The notes: generated from the letters alone by a model not told the origin. Numbered from the stretch's first letter, positions 1-10,475 are shown. The stretch is DNA of 64,000 bases from Streptomyces venezuelae (GCF_008642275.1 NZ_CP029189.1:1483001-1547000), one strand, 5' to 3'. A program made the numbers and translations.

Positions 1-671
1 ACGGGCACGGGCCGGCACCCGGAGGCGCGGGCGATGGCCAGCAGCCCGGGATAGGTCGGGGACTCCACCAGGATCGGCGCGCCCGGCGGGGCCAGCGCCC
101 GCAGGGCGGTGGTCAGCGCGCTCTGGCCGCCCGCGGTGACCAGTACGTCGGCGGCCGCGACGCCCCCGCCGATCTCGCGGGCGAACCAGTCACGCAGTTC
201 GGGCAGCCCCTCCATGGGCGGCCGGTCCCAGGCTCCGGGGCGCCGCCCGGCCCGGGCGAGCGCCGCCGCCATGGCCCGCTCGGGCTGGATGGAGGCGTGC
301 AGGTAACCGCTGTTGAGCCCGATCACCCCGGGCGGCGGCGCGGCCAGACAGGCCAGCACACCGGAGGCGTCCACCGAGCGCGGCACGATCTCGCCGGGGG
401 CCTCGGCGCTGAGGGCGACCTCCTGCCAGGAGGTGTCCCCGGGTGCGGTGGCGGCCGTACGCGGTGCCGCGCGGAAGACCCCCGCGCCGGGCCGGGTGAC
501 GACAAGGCCTTCGGCGGCGAGCTGCGCGAGGGCCCGGGAGACGGTGACCGGGCTGACCCGGTGGCGCTCGACCAGAGCCCTGCTCGACGGGAGCTTTCCA
601 CCTACCGAGTAGCGGTCGAGTTCGGACCGCAGGGAATCCACCAGCTCGGCCACACTGCTACGCTCATACAT
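1..671 (-). CDS. MocR/PdxR-type GntR regulator with aminotransferase domain, 3' part cut off
   Basis: The window holds about the first 223 residues; the C-terminus runs off the left edge. The start is the ATG read from 671 down. Residues 1-70 are a GntR-type winged helix (PSSRALVERHRVSPVTVSRA, then a wing near GLVVTRPGAGVF). After a linker, residues from about 110 on match the start of a fold-type I aminotransferase (GYLHASIQPERAMAAAL, then VTAGGQSALTTALRAL and the VESPTYPG strand). The PLP lysine would lie beyond the edge, so it cannot be checked. MocR proteins normally control a neighbouring gene, here the divergent EamA transporter whose start codon overlaps this one. No Shine-Dalgarno is possible in such an overlap, so a leaderless transcript is likely. 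Family call is firm; the effector is unknown. Confidence 0.85.
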   Translation of the reverse strand, partial: MYERSSVAELVDSLRSELDRYSVGGKLPSSRALVERHRVSPVTVSRALAQLAAEGLVVTRPGAGVFRAAPRTAATAPGDTSWQEVALSAEAPGEIVPRSVDASGVLACLAAPPPGVIGLNSGYLHASIQPERAMAAALARAGRRPGAWDRPPMEGLPELRDWFAREIGGGVAAADVLVTAGGQSALTTALRALAPPGAPILVESPTYPGLLAIARASGCRPVP

Positions 672-1575
672 GACAGCACAGAATAGCACTACTCTCCCGA
701 CCGCGATAGCGGTCAAGAACCCGGTACGCCGGGGTACCGCGCTCGCCCTGCTCGGCGTCGTCGCCTTCTCGCTGACCTTCCCCGCCACCGCCTGGGGACT
801 GGAGAGCTTCGGCCCGTGGTCGCTGGTCGCGCTGCGCAGCGTCCTCGCCGCCGCGATCGCCGGGGCCTTCCTGCTGGCCCGGCGGGTCCCGCTGCCCGCC
901 CGTGAGCACTGGGCGGGACTCGCGGTCGTCGCCGCCGGAGTGGTCGTCGGCTTCCCCATGCTCACCACTCTCGCGCTGACGACCTCCACGACCTCGCACG
1001 CCGCCGTGGTGGTCGGCCTCCTGCCGCTCACCACCGCCGCGCTGTCCGCGCTGCGCACCGGAGCCCGGCCCTCGCGCGCCTTCTGGGCCGCGGCCCTCAC
1101 CGGGGCGGCGGTCGTGATCGCCTTCACGCTCGCGCAGAGCGGCGGCGCCCTCTCGACGGGCGACGCCTACCTGTTCGGGGCCCTGCTGGTGTGCGCCGCC
1201 GGGTACACCGAGGGCGGCCGCCTCGCCCGGATGCTGCCCGGCTGGCAGGTGATCGGCTGGGCGCTGGTCCTGTGCCTGCCGCTCAGCCTGGCCGGCTCCG
1301 CCGCCGGGCTCGCGTACGAACCGGTGCACCTCAATGGCCACGGGCTCGCCGGGCTGGTCTGGGCGGCGGCCGGTTCCACCTTCCTGGGCCTGTACGTCTG
1401 GTACCGGGGCATGGCCGAGATCGGCGCACCGCGGGCCAGCCAGCTCCAGCTCGCCCAGCCGCTGCTGACCCTCGTCTGGTCGGTGGCCCTGCTGGGCGAG
1501 CACCTCTCCCCCGCCGCACCGGCCGCCGCCTGCGCGGTCCTCGTCTGCATCGCGGTGACCCAACGGGTCAAATAG
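670..1575 (+). CDS. EamA/DMT-family membrane exporter
   Basis: A 301-residue protein with ten hydrophobic segments in two halves, the usual size and layout of the drug/metabolite transporter superfamily (two EamA domains, roughly residues 18-150 and 160-298). The opening helix (ALALLGVVAFSLTFPATAWG) and the late sequence QLAQPLLTLVWSVALLGE are typical of the family. It is divergent from the MocR regulator; the two ATGs share bases 670-671. Such MocR-EamA pairs usually control efflux of an amino acid or a vitamin B6-related compound, but the substrate cannot be read here. The ATG at 670 has no Shine-Dalgarno, so leaderless translation is inferred. Confidence 0.88.
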   Translation: MTAQNSTTLPTAIAVKNPVRRGTALALLGVVAFSLTFPATAWGLESFGPWSLVALRSVLAAAIAGAFLLARRVPLPAREHWAGLAVVAAGVVVGFPMLTTLALTTSTTSHAAVVVGLLPLTTAALSALRTGARPSRAFWAAALTGAAVVIAFTLAQSGGALSTGDAYLFGALLVCAAGYTEGGRLARMLPGWQVIGWALVLCLPLSLAGSAAGLAYEPVHLNGHGLAGLVWAAAGSTFLGLYVWYRGMAEIGAPRASQLQLAQPLLTLVWSVALLGEHLSPAAPAAACAVLVCIAVTQRVK

Positions 1576-1633
1576 CCCCATGACGACCTAAACTGCAAGC
1601 ACCGGATCGGACCGCCACCCGAGGAGGTCAGTT

Positions 1634-1831
1634 ATGCGCGCGACCGAGGGCGACCAGCTGGTGCAGCACGGCAGGATCGTCGGACAGCACGACAAGGTGG
1701 GCGAGATCACCCAGGTCCTGGGCGAGAACGGAACCCCCCCGTACCGGGTCCGCTTCCAGGACGGACACGAGGCACTGATGGCTCCCGGACCCGACTGCAC
1801 GGTCCGCCACCCCTCCGAGCCCACGCACTGA
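1634..1831 (+). CDS. DUF1918 small protein
   Basis: A 65-residue protein matching the DUF1918 family: GDQLV near the start, a central GEITQVLGENGTPPYRVRF and a FQDGHEALMAPGPDC end. These small beta-rich domains are common in actinobacteria and have no established function. A strong GAGGAGG ribosome site lies 7 nt before the ATG. It ends 1 nt before the stop of the convergent gene at 1833. Confidence 0.85.
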   Translation: MRATEGDQLVQHGRIVGQHDKVGEITQVLGENGTPPYRVRFQDGHEALMAPGPDCTVRHPSEPTH

Positions 1832-1832
1832 A

Positions 1833-3077
1833 TCAGCGCCGGGGCGCCGCCGTGCCGTAGTGGTCGGCGACCACCCGGGCCATCGCCCCGTTGGGGTCCG
1901 CGGCCACCTGCTTCGCGGAGAAGTAGACGTGGCCACGGACCTCCGGGTACCCGTCGGCGAACGACAGGTGCTTCGACAGCTCCCCGGGGTCGCGCCACGC
2001 CGCGGTGGGGCTGTCCGCGTCGCAGCGGTACAGGGCCTCCCCCACGTACAGGTCCACCTTCGTACCGGCCACGGTCCGCGCCCACCAGGGCACGATGTCG
2101 GCGTAGTCGGCGGTCGGGTGCCCGATGTGCCAGTAGGCCTGCGGCACGATGTAGTCGATCCAGCCCTCCCTGACCCACTTGCGGGTGTCCGCGTAGAGGT
2201 CGTCGTACGTCCCGAGGCCGGCCCGGGTCGGTGAACCGGCCGGGTCGCGGTCGGAGTTGCGCCACACGGCGAACGGGCTGATCCCGAACCGCGGCGCCGG
2301 ATCCAGCGCCCGCAGCCGTGCGGACATCTCGCGGACCAGGGTGTCGGTGTTGGCACGGCGCCAGGCCGCGCGCGAGGCGAAGCCCGCTCCGTACTCCTCG
2401 AAGGCCTCGTCGTCGTCGAAGTACTCCCCCTCCACCGGGTAGGGGTAGAAGTAGTCGTCCCAGTGCACGGCGTCCACCGGGTAGCGGGAGACCGCGTCGA
2501 ACATGGCGTCCTGGACGAAGCGCCGCACCTCGGGCAGGCCGGGGTTGTAGTAGAGCTTGCCGCCGTACTCCACCGTCCAGCCCGGATTGCGCCGCGCCGG
2601 GTGCGCGGGACCCAGCCGGTCGAGGTCCGTGTGGTTCGCCACCCGGTACGGGTTGAACCAGGCGTGCAGCTCCAGCCCCCGGGCGTGCGCCTCCCGCACG
2701 GCCGTGCCCAGCGGGTCCCAGCCGGGATCGGCCCCCTGCTCGCCGGTCAGCCACTGCGACCACGGCTCCAGCTTCGAGGGCCAGAACGCGTCCGCCGCCG
2801 GCCGGACCTGGAGGACCACCGCGTTCAGGCGCCGCTCGACGGCGGTGTCGAGGAGGTCGAGCAGCTCGGCGCGCTGCCGCGCCGCGGAGAGTCCGCTCTC
2901 GGAGGGCCAGTCCACATTCGACACGGAGGCGATCCACATCCCCCGGAAGCCCGCGGCGGCCCGCCCCCCGCGGATCCCCCCGGAAGTCCGCGGCGCCGCG
3001 GCCGCCGACCCGGCCGTGGCGGCGGCGATCACCCCCACGGCTCCGGCCAGCAGTGCCCGTCGACCGATGTACGTCAT
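1833..3077 (-). CDS. Tat-exported GHL10 (DUF187) glycoside hydrolase-like protein
   Basis: About 414 residues. The N-terminus has a twin-arginine-like signal (GRRALLAGAVGVIAAATAG) ending in an AAAA cleavage region, so export by Tat is inferred. The mature part begins with FRGMWIASVSNVDWPS, the hallmark of the GHL10/DUF187 TIM-barrel family, and contains LELHAWFNPYRVANHT and VDAVHWDDYFYPYP, the conserved strand ends of the putative active site. The family is related to glycosidases, but the substrate is unsettled. I chose the ATG at 3077 (GGAG upstream, start of the signal peptide) rather than one 11 codons earlier. Confidence 0.85.
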   Translation of the reverse strand: MTYIGRRALLAGAVGVIAAATAGSAAAAPRTSGGIRGGRAAAGFRGMWIASVSNVDWPSESGLSAARQRAELLDLLDTAVERRLNAVVLQVRPAADAFWPSKLEPWSQWLTGEQGADPGWDPLGTAVREAHARGLELHAWFNPYRVANHTDLDRLGPAHPARRNPGWTVEYGGKLYYNPGLPEVRRFVQDAMFDAVSRYPVDAVHWDDYFYPYPVEGEYFDDDEAFEEYGAGFASRAAWRRANTDTLVREMSARLRALDPAPRFGISPFAVWRNSDRDPAGSPTRAGLGTYDDLYADTRKWVREGWIDYIVPQAYWHIGHPTADYADIVPWWARTVAGTKVDLYVGEALYRCDADSPTAAWRDPGELSKHLSFADGYPEVRGHVYFSAKQVAADPNGAMARVVADHYGTAAPRR

Positions 3078-3237
3078 GTGACATCTCCACTTCGCTGAGT
3101 GACATTGCACGGTGCCCGCTCAGCATGCCCGCCCCGGCCCGCCGCCCCGCGCAAGGTCGGGAGTAACGTCGGGGGGCGTGGCGGGCGCCGGAATCGTACG
3201 GGGGACCCGCCGACGGATGAGCTGCGAAAGGCACGAA

Positions 3238-4110
3238 GTGACTGACCTCCCTTCCGACATCACACGGGTCGGCGTAGTGGGCTGTGGCCAGATGGGTGCG
3301 GGTATCGCCGAGGTGTGCGCCCGTAGTGGCCTTGAGGTCAAGGTCGCCGAGACCACCGGCGAAGCCCTGGAGATCGGCCGGACCCGGCTGCACAACTCGC
3401 TGACCAAGGCCGCCGAACGCGGCAAGATCACCGAGGAGGAGCGGGACGCCACCCTGGCCCGCCTCACCTTCACCACCGACCTCGGCGAGTTCGCCGACCG
3501 AGACCTCGTCATCGAGGCCGTCGTCGAGAACGAGCAGGTCAAGACCGAGATCTTCCAGATCCTCGACCAGGTGATCACCCGCCCGGACGCGATCCTGGCC
3601 TCCAACACCTCCTCGATCCCGCTCGTCAAGCTGGCCGTCGCGACCTCGCGGCCGGACCAGGTCATCGGCATCCACTTCTTCAACCCGGCCCCGGTCCAGA
3701 AGCTCGTCGAGCTGATCCCGGCGCTGACCACGGGCGAGGAGACGGTCAAGCGGGCCGAGGCCCTGGTGCGGGACGTGCTGGGCAAGCACGCGGTCCGCGC
3801 CCAGGACCGGTCCGGGTTCGTCGTCAACGCGCTCCTCGTCCCGTACCTGCTGTCCGCGATCCGGATGTTCGAGTCGGGCATCGCCAGCCGCGAGGACATC
3901 GACAACGGCATGGAGCTGGGCTGCGCCCACCCGATGGGCCCGCTGAAGCTGTCCGACCTGATCGGTCTGGACACCATCGCGTCGATCGCCGACTCGATGT
4001 ACGCGGAGTACAAGGAGCCGCTGTACGCCGCTCCCCCGCTGCTCCAGCGCATGGTCGACGCCGGCCGCCTGGGCCGCAAGACGGGCGCGGGCTTCTACCC
4101 GTACGGCTGA
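3238..4110 (+). CDS. 3-hydroxybutyryl-CoA dehydrogenase
   Basis: About 290 residues, the standard length of stand-alone short-chain 3-hydroxyacyl-CoA dehydrogenases. It oxidises (S)-3-hydroxybutyryl-CoA with NAD(P)+ (or runs the reverse reaction in acetoacetyl-CoA metabolism). The Rossmann motif GCGQMGAGIA is at residues 15-24, the conserved SNTSS at 122-126 and the catalytic His in IGIHFFNPAP at about 146; the C-terminal domain ends LGRKTGAGFYPYG. The start is the GTG at 3238, preceded by GAAAGG; an in-frame ATG seven codons upstream has a poorer ribosome site. It stands alone, so the pathway is not fixed by context. Confidence 0.93.
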   Translation: MTDLPSDITRVGVVGCGQMGAGIAEVCARSGLEVKVAETTGEALEIGRTRLHNSLTKAAERGKITEEERDATLARLTFTTDLGEFADRDLVIEAVVENEQVKTEIFQILDQVITRPDAILASNTSSIPLVKLAVATSRPDQVIGIHFFNPAPVQKLVELIPALTTGEETVKRAEALVRDVLGKHAVRAQDRSGFVVNALLVPYLLSAIRMFESGIASREDIDNGMELGCAHPMGPLKLSDLIGLDTIASIADSMYAEYKEPLYAAPPLLQRMVDAGRLGRKTGAGFYPYG

Positions 4111-4113
4111 CCC

Positions 4114-4650
4114 CTACGGCCGGCCCAGCCGCAGATGGTGCAGCAGGAGCAGCCCGGCCGCCATGTTGGCGGCCGGGATCTCCCCGCGGGCGATCATGTC
4201 CGGCACGAGCTTCAGCGGGACCCACTCCCGGCGTGAGGACTCGAAGTCGTCCTCGGGATGCCCGACGTACGTGGCCCCGTCCGCCCAGTAGAGGTGGTGC
4301 CGGGCATCGGTCAGCCCGTTGGACGGCTCGACGGTCATGAGGTGGTGGAGCGGGCCGGGACGCCAGCCGGACTCCTCCTCCATCTCCCGGGCCGCCGCGC
4401 ACGCGATGTCCTCGCCGTCCTCGACCACCCCGGCGGGCAGTTCCCAGCCCCAGCTGTCGGTGATGAAACGGTGCCGCCAGAGCAGCAGCACCTCGTCGGC
4501 CCCGTTCACGGCCGTGGCGACGGCGACCGGACGCAGCCGGATCACGAAGTGGTCCAGGTGCCGGCCGTCGGGGAGTTCCACATCGGCGAGATTCACGTCG
4601 AACCAACGGTTCTTGTACACGGTCTGCTCACTCAGGTTCGTCCACTGCAC
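4114..4650 (-). CDS. NUDIX hydrolase, ADP-ribose pyrophosphatase-like
   Basis: About 178 residues with a complete NUDIX box, G-x5-E-x7-REMEEESGW (inside PAGVVEDGEDIACAAAREME), which binds the catalytic divalent metals. Upstream are YKNRWFDVNLADVELPDG and LLWRHRF, as in ADP-ribose or nucleoside-diphosphate-sugar pyrophosphatases. The substrate cannot be fixed from sequence. The GTG at 4650 is chosen because GAAGGTGG precedes it by a normal distance. It lies 53 nt downstream of the TPR regulator on the same strand, so the two may be co-transcribed. Confidence 0.88.
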   Translation of the reverse strand: MQWTNLSEQTVYKNRWFDVNLADVELPDGRHLDHFVIRLRPVAVATAVNGADEVLLLWRHRFITDSWGWELPAGVVEDGEDIACAAAREMEEESGWRPGPLHHLMTVEPSNGLTDARHHLYWADGATYVGHPEDDFESSRREWVPLKLVPDMIARGEIPAANMAAGLLLLHHLRLGRP

Positions 4651-4703
4651 GGTTGTGCCACCTTCCGTTCGAGTAGGTGGCAACATGGCAACACTCCGGC
4701 GCG

Positions 4704-6044
4704 TCACAGCGGAACGCGCAGCGCCCCGTCGATGAGCCGCGCGGTCTCCTCCGCGCCCGTACAACCGCTGGTCAGAAGCTGTTCGCGGACCGCCCGCAGC
4801 CGGTCGCGCAGCCGCAGCGACTCCATGCCCTTGGCCCGCTCGGCCATCTCGGCCGCGGACGCCGCGGCCCGGTCCGCCTCCCCCTGGCGCAGCTGGATCT
4901 CGCACAGCATCGCCAGCCGGTGCACCCGGCCGCGGTCGTGCGCCGGGGTGCCGACGGCGGCGGTCGCCTGGACCCGGGCGGCCTCCAGATCGCCCAGGCT
5001 GAGCAGCGCCTCGGCGACCTGGACGTTGACGAGCCCCGGCTGTACGTAGCCGGTCTCGTCCGGTTCGCTGCCCGGGGTGATCCGCTCCGCCGCCGCCTCC
5101 GCCTTGCGGATGCAGGCCAGTGCGGCCCGGGTGTCGCCGAGTTGGGCGTAGGCCTTGGCCTGCATCGCATACAGGTCGGCGGCCAGCGCCGGGGTGGTGT
5201 GCCGCCCGGCGGCCCGCAGGGCGGCCTCGGCGAAGGCGACGGCCTGGCGGTACTCCCGCAGGTGCAGGGACTGGTTGACGATCAGCGCGATGACGTACGC
5301 GCCGAGCCCCCGGTCCCCGCTCGCCTTGGCCAGGCGCAGGGCCTGGTGGAAGTAGCGCTGGGCCAGGCCGTGGGCGTCCGAGTCGTACGCGCAGATCCCG
5401 GCCACCGCCACCAGGGACCCCGTGGCGCGGTGCAGCCGGCGGCCGAGGTCGTCGGAGTAGCTCCCGCGCAGCATGGGCGCGGTCTCGTTGCCCAGGAAGC
5501 GGACGATCCGGTCCCGTGTGGCGAGACCGCCGGCCCGGCGGTACATCAGCTCGTAGTGCGCGCGGGCGGACTTCAGGATCTCGATGTGCTCGGGACCGAT
5601 CGGGTGCGGGCCCTCGCGGGAGACGTCGGCGTCCTCGGGCGGATTCTCCCATTCCCACACGGGGATGACGGCGGGCGTCCCCGTGACCGCCTCGGCGGCC
5701 AGGAGCTGCGGCCGGGCCTGGACGTCGGAACGCCACAGCGCGGCGGCCCGGTCCACGAACCCGCTGAGGGGCGAGGCGTGCAGCGGAACGGGCCGGTCGG
5801 CCGCGCCCAGCCCGATGTCGTCCAGCCCGAGGGGCCTCCGCAGCCGCCCGCCGAGCACCTCGCAGATCAGGTCCGGGACCTGCCCCCGGGGCCGCTGCCC
5901 CTTCAACCACCGTGTCACGGCGGTGTGTTCGTAGCGCAGAGCGAGTCCGCGGGTGCGGCCTGCCTGGTTCACGTACGCGGCGAGTCCGGCGTGGGACATA
6001 CCCGCCTCGGCGAGGAGGGCGTCGAGCAGGACATTGGGCTGCAT
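4704..6044 (-). CDS. TPR-containing regulator of the NsdA-like Streptomyces family
   Basis: A 446-residue soluble protein. Residues 1-70 look like a helix-turn-helix-like start (LLAEAGMSHAGLAAYVNQAG, then TAVTRWLKGQRPRGQVP). The rest is a helical array with TPR character, for example AQRYFHQALRLAKASGD, AVAFAEAALRAAGRH and DLEAARVQATAAVG. This architecture is shared by the NsdA-type proteins of Streptomyces, which affect sporulation and antibiotic production; assignment to that group is by general resemblance, not by a search. A perfect inverted repeat lies 41-67 nt upstream of the ATG. Confidence 0.75.
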   Translation of the reverse strand: MQPNVLLDALLAEAGMSHAGLAAYVNQAGRTRGLALRYEHTAVTRWLKGQRPRGQVPDLICEVLGGRLRRPLGLDDIGLGAADRPVPLHASPLSGFVDRAAALWRSDVQARPQLLAAEAVTGTPAVIPVWEWENPPEDADVSREGPHPIGPEHIEILKSARAHYELMYRRAGGLATRDRIVRFLGNETAPMLRGSYSDDLGRRLHRATGSLVAVAGICAYDSDAHGLAQRYFHQALRLAKASGDRGLGAYVIALIVNQSLHLREYRQAVAFAEAALRAAGRHTTPALAADLYAMQAKAYAQLGDTRAALACIRKAEAAAERITPGSEPDETGYVQPGLVNVQVAEALLSLGDLEAARVQATAAVGTPAHDRGRVHRLAMLCEIQLRQGEADRAAASAAEMAERAKGMESLRLRDRLRAVREQLLTSGCTGAEETARLIDGALRVPL

Positions 6045-6084
6045 GGGCCGCTCCAGGGGCTCGTCGGTCTCAGGCTAGTGGGTG

Positions 6085-6111
6085 CGCGGTTCACACGGGG
6101 TGTGAACCGCG
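6085..6111. promoter_or_regulatory. 11-bp perfect inverted repeat upstream of the TPR regulator
   Basis: CGCGGTTCACA and TGTGAACCGCG are separated by 5 nt. The dyad is centred about 54 nt upstream of the minus-strand ATG at 6044. Its position suits an operator or a 5' leader hairpin; which of the two is not decided by sequence. Confidence 0.5.
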
Positions 6112-6233
6112 TACGCGCATAAATGCGATGCGCACTCTGCCGCACGGACCCATGGAAGCGCTTCACTGAAGAGCCTCGCCAAGAGGTAGCTCGGGTCGTC
6201 GGCTCCCCCTCGTACAGTGCGACGACCCGTCAC

Positions 6234-6379
6234 CGCGCCGCCCGTTCTGCTGTCTGCCCGACACTCCATGGCAGACGGGCGGCGCGTTCCGGCCCCGCCG
6301 GCGCCCGGTTGGTCGCCGCGCCCCGGCAGGGGCCGGGCCGAGAGCGCGCGCCGGGCTCATCCACCGGGCCCGGCGCGCG
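6234..6379. other. Hairpin-rich gap (part of the 6045-6394 stretch without a clear gene)
   Basis: I see no convincing coding region from 6045 to 6394. It holds two further dyads: CGCGCCGCCCGT near 6234 pairs with the complementary arm ending at 6286 (16 bp with one bulged T), and CGCGCGCCGGGC at 6345-6356 pairs perfectly with 6368-6379. Neither is followed by a T tract. They may be terminators for genes reading in from either side, or remnants of a repeat. Confidence 0.45.
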
Positions 6380-6394
6380 TGTCGGGGCCGGTGG

Positions 6395-6604
6395 TCAGGA
6401 CCGGTCGCCGCAGAGCACCGGCAGGGTGACGTCGTCGGCGAGCCGCCCGCCGGTGTGCCGCGGCAGAGCGGCGTGCCCGCCCGCCTCCAGCCGCGCGGGC
6501 GTGGCCGCCGCCTCCCGCGCCGGGACGGCCACCGGTCCGCAGGACCAGCCGGACCGATGGTGCCGACCGGCCGGCCCCCATGGCACGGCCACCGCGGTTC
6601 TCAC
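6395..6604 (-). CDS. Small hypothetical protein, possibly a remnant of an ATP-binding regulator
   Basis: A 69-codon frame between the pheT terminator and the hairpin-rich gap. Almost every codon ends in G or C, which argues that it is or was translated. The text includes SGWSCGPVAVPAREAAATP and LADDVTLPVLCGDRS; the second recalls the LADDVTLVVSELV stretch of HATPase_c_2 (RsbW-like) proteins common in Streptomyces, but the reading stops just there, so a decayed copy is plausible. The GTG at 6604 has no good ribosome site. Function unknown. Confidence 0.4.
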   Translation of the reverse strand: MRTAVAVPWGPAGRHHRSGWSCGPVAVPAREAAATPARLEAGGHAALPRHTGGRLADDVTLPVLCGDRS

Positions 6605-6612
6605 CCGAACGA

Positions 6613-6650
6613 GTGAGGGGCACGTCCGGTGTTCCGGACGTGCCCCTCAC
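6613..6650 (-). terminator. Terminator after pheT
   Basis: A 17-bp perfect stem (GTGAGGGGCACGTCCGG at 6613-6629 with its complement at 6634-6650) around a 4-nt loop, 16 nt beyond the pheT stop on the minus strand. No T tract, as usual in Streptomyces. Confidence 0.85.
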
Positions 6651-6666
6651 GCGGGTACGGAAGCGG

Positions 6667-9194
6667 CTACGCGCCCCGGAGCACCGCCCCGGTCCGCTCG
6701 CCCGCCAGGGCCACCGCCGCGTCACGCGCGGCCGTGGACTCCTCGGCGGTCAGCGTCCGGTCGGCCGCGCGGAAGCGCAGCGCGTAGGCCAGGGACTTCT
6801 TGCCCTCGCCCACCTGCTCACCGGTGAACACGTCGAACAGCCGCAGCGATTCGAGGAGTTCGCCCGCGCCCTTGCGCAGCGCGGCCTCCACCGAGGACGC
6901 CGGGACCGACGCGTCGACGATCAGCGCCACGTCCTGGGTCGCCACCGGGAAGGAGGAGATCCGCGGAGCCCGCAGGGCCTCGCCGCCGGCCGCCGCGAGG
7001 CGGTCCAGGTCGAGCTCCATCGCGCTGGTGCGGGCCGGCAGGCCCATCGCCTTGACCACGCGCGGGTGGAGCTCACCGGCGTGGCCGATGACCTGCTCGA
7101 CCCCGTCGAGGGTGACGACCAGCTCGGCGCAGCGGCCCGGGTGCCAGGGGCCGTACTGGCCCTGGCGGACCACCAGCTCGGTGCCGGCCTCGGCGGCCAG
7201 CGCGCGGGCGGCCTGGACCGCGTCCGCCCAGCCGGCCGGACGGCCCTTGCCCCACCAGCCGGCCTGCTCGCGGGCACCGGCCAGCACGACCGCGGCGTAC
7301 CGCGGCTGCGCGGGCAGGGCCGCGTTCAGGGTGGCGATCTCCTCGTCCGTGGGACGCCGGTCGACGGGCAGCCGTACGGCGACACCCGGCTGGGCGGCGG
7401 CCCGGAAGACCGAACCGGTCTCGAAGAGCGCGAGGTCGTGGCTGCCCCGGCTGTCGTTGCGGCGCAGCGCGCCGAGCAGACCCGGCAGCAGCGTGGTGCG
7501 CAGCGCCGGCTCCTCGTCGGAGATCGGGTTGACCAGCTTGACGACCTGGCGGGCCACGTCGTGCGCCGGGAGCTGGAGCTGGTCGAAGACGCCCTCGCCG
7601 ATGAACGGGTAGCTGAGCGCCTCGACGTAGCCCGCGCCGGCCAGCGCACGGCCGACCCGGCGGTGCAGCTGCTGCCGGGCGGTCAGACCGCGGCCCGAGG
7701 GCACCTGCGGGAGGGTGGAGGGGAGGTTCCCGTAGCCCTCCAGCCGGATGACCTCTTCGGCGAGGTCGTTGGGCGCGGCGAGGTCGGGCCGCCACGAGGG
7801 GACGGTGACGACGAGCTCGTCCTGGCCGTAGACGTCGCAGCCGATCTCCTGGAGCCGGCGTACGACGGTCTCGCGGCCGTACTCCATGCCCGCCACCCGG
7901 TCCGGGTGGTCCGCGGGCATGGCGATGGTGCGCGGCGCGCCCGGGGCGATGACCTCGGTGACGCCCGCCTCGGCGGTGCCGCCCGCGAGCAGCACGAGCA
8001 GGTCGACGGTCCGCTGCGCGGCCGCGGCGGCGGCCTGCGGGTCGACGCCCCGCTCGAAGCGCTTGGACGCCTCGGAGGACAGCTTCAGGCGGCGGGCGGT
8101 GCGCGAGATCGCCACGGAGTCGAAGTGCGCTGCCTCGATGACGACGTCCGTGGTCCCCGTGACCTGGCCGGTCTCGGGGTCGGTGACGGAGTCGGCGATC
8201 TCGGTGTTGGCGCCGCCCATGACACCGGCGAGCCCGATCGGCCCGCTGTTGTCGGTGATCACCAGGTCCTCGGCGTCGAGCGTGCGCTTGACGCCGTCGA
8301 GGGTGGTGAACTTCTCGCCCTGCTCGGCGCGGCGGACACCGATGGTGCCCTCGATGCTGGAGCGGTCGTAGGCGTGCAGCGGCTGGCCGAGCTCCAGCAT
8401 CACGTAGTTGGTGATGTCCACGGCGAGCGAGATCGGGCGCATGCCCGCCTTCTGCAGGCGGCGGGACAGCCAGATCGGGGAGCGCGCGTCGGGGTCGAGA
8501 CCGGTGACCGTGCGGGCCGTGAAGCGGTCGCAGCCGGCCGGGTCGTCGACCTTGACGGGGTAGCCGTACGAGTTCGGCGCGGGCACGTCGAGCAGCGCCG
8601 GGTCGCGCAGCGGCAGCCCGTAGGCGGTGGCCGCCTCACGGGCGACACCGCGCATGGACATGCAGTAGCCGCGGTCCGGGGTGATGTCGATGTCGAGGAC
8701 CTCGTCGACGAGCTGGAGCAGCTCGATCGCGTCGGTGCCGACCTCGTGCTCGGGCGGCAGCACGATGATGCCGTGCGTGCCGTCGTCGCCCATGCCCAGC
8801 TCGTCGCCGGAGCAGATCATGCCGTGCGAGGTGCGGCCGTAGGTCTTGCGCGAGGCGATCGCGAAGTCGCCGGGCAGGACCGCGCCGGGCAGCACCACGA
8901 CGACCTTGTCGCCGACGGCGAAGTTCCGGGCGCCGCAGACGATCTCCTGCGGCTCACCGGTGCCGTTGGCGGAGCCGACGTCGACCGTGCAGAAGCGGAT
9001 CGGCTTGCGGAAGCCCTCCAGCTCCTCAATGGTCAGCACCTGACCGACGACGAGCGGGCCCTTGAGGCCGCCGCCGAGCTGCTCGACGGTCTCGACTTCG
9101 AGGCCGGCGTCGACCAGCTTGGCCGCCACGTCACGGCCGGTTTCGCCCGCGGGGAGGTCGACGTACTCCCGCAGCCAGGAAAGCGGGACGCGCA

Positions 9195-9195
<1 letters not shown>
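6667..9195 (-). CDS. pheT: Phenylalanyl-tRNA synthetase beta subunit
   Basis: An 842-residue protein of full family length. It begins with [15 protein letters not shown], continues with the EMAP/tRNA-binding-like domain (about residues 40-155, with FCTVDVG and [19 protein letters not shown]), the B3/B4 editing domain, the B5 domain and the catalytic-like core ([11 protein letters not shown]), and ends in the ferredoxin-fold anticodon-binding domain ([19 protein letters not shown]). With PheS it forms the alpha2-beta2 enzyme that charges tRNA-Phe in the cytoplasm. Its ATG overlaps the pheS stop by one base (TGATG), so translation is probably coupled. A strong terminator follows. Confidence 0.97.

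Positions 9196-10475
<1,280 letters not shown>

Noticed and set aside
664..1581. Long minus-strand frame opposite the EamA gene
   Set aside because: Product is Gly/Arg/Gln-rich low-complexity text typical of the antisense of a high-GC gene, and the plus frame encodes a clear transporter.
4114..5910. 598-codon frame joining the NUDIX gene to text antisense-like to the TPR regulator
   Set aside because: The upstream part overlaps the TPR regulator in a shifted frame with low-complexity sequence; the NUDIX domain starts at its own GTG with a good ribosome site. Not a fusion.
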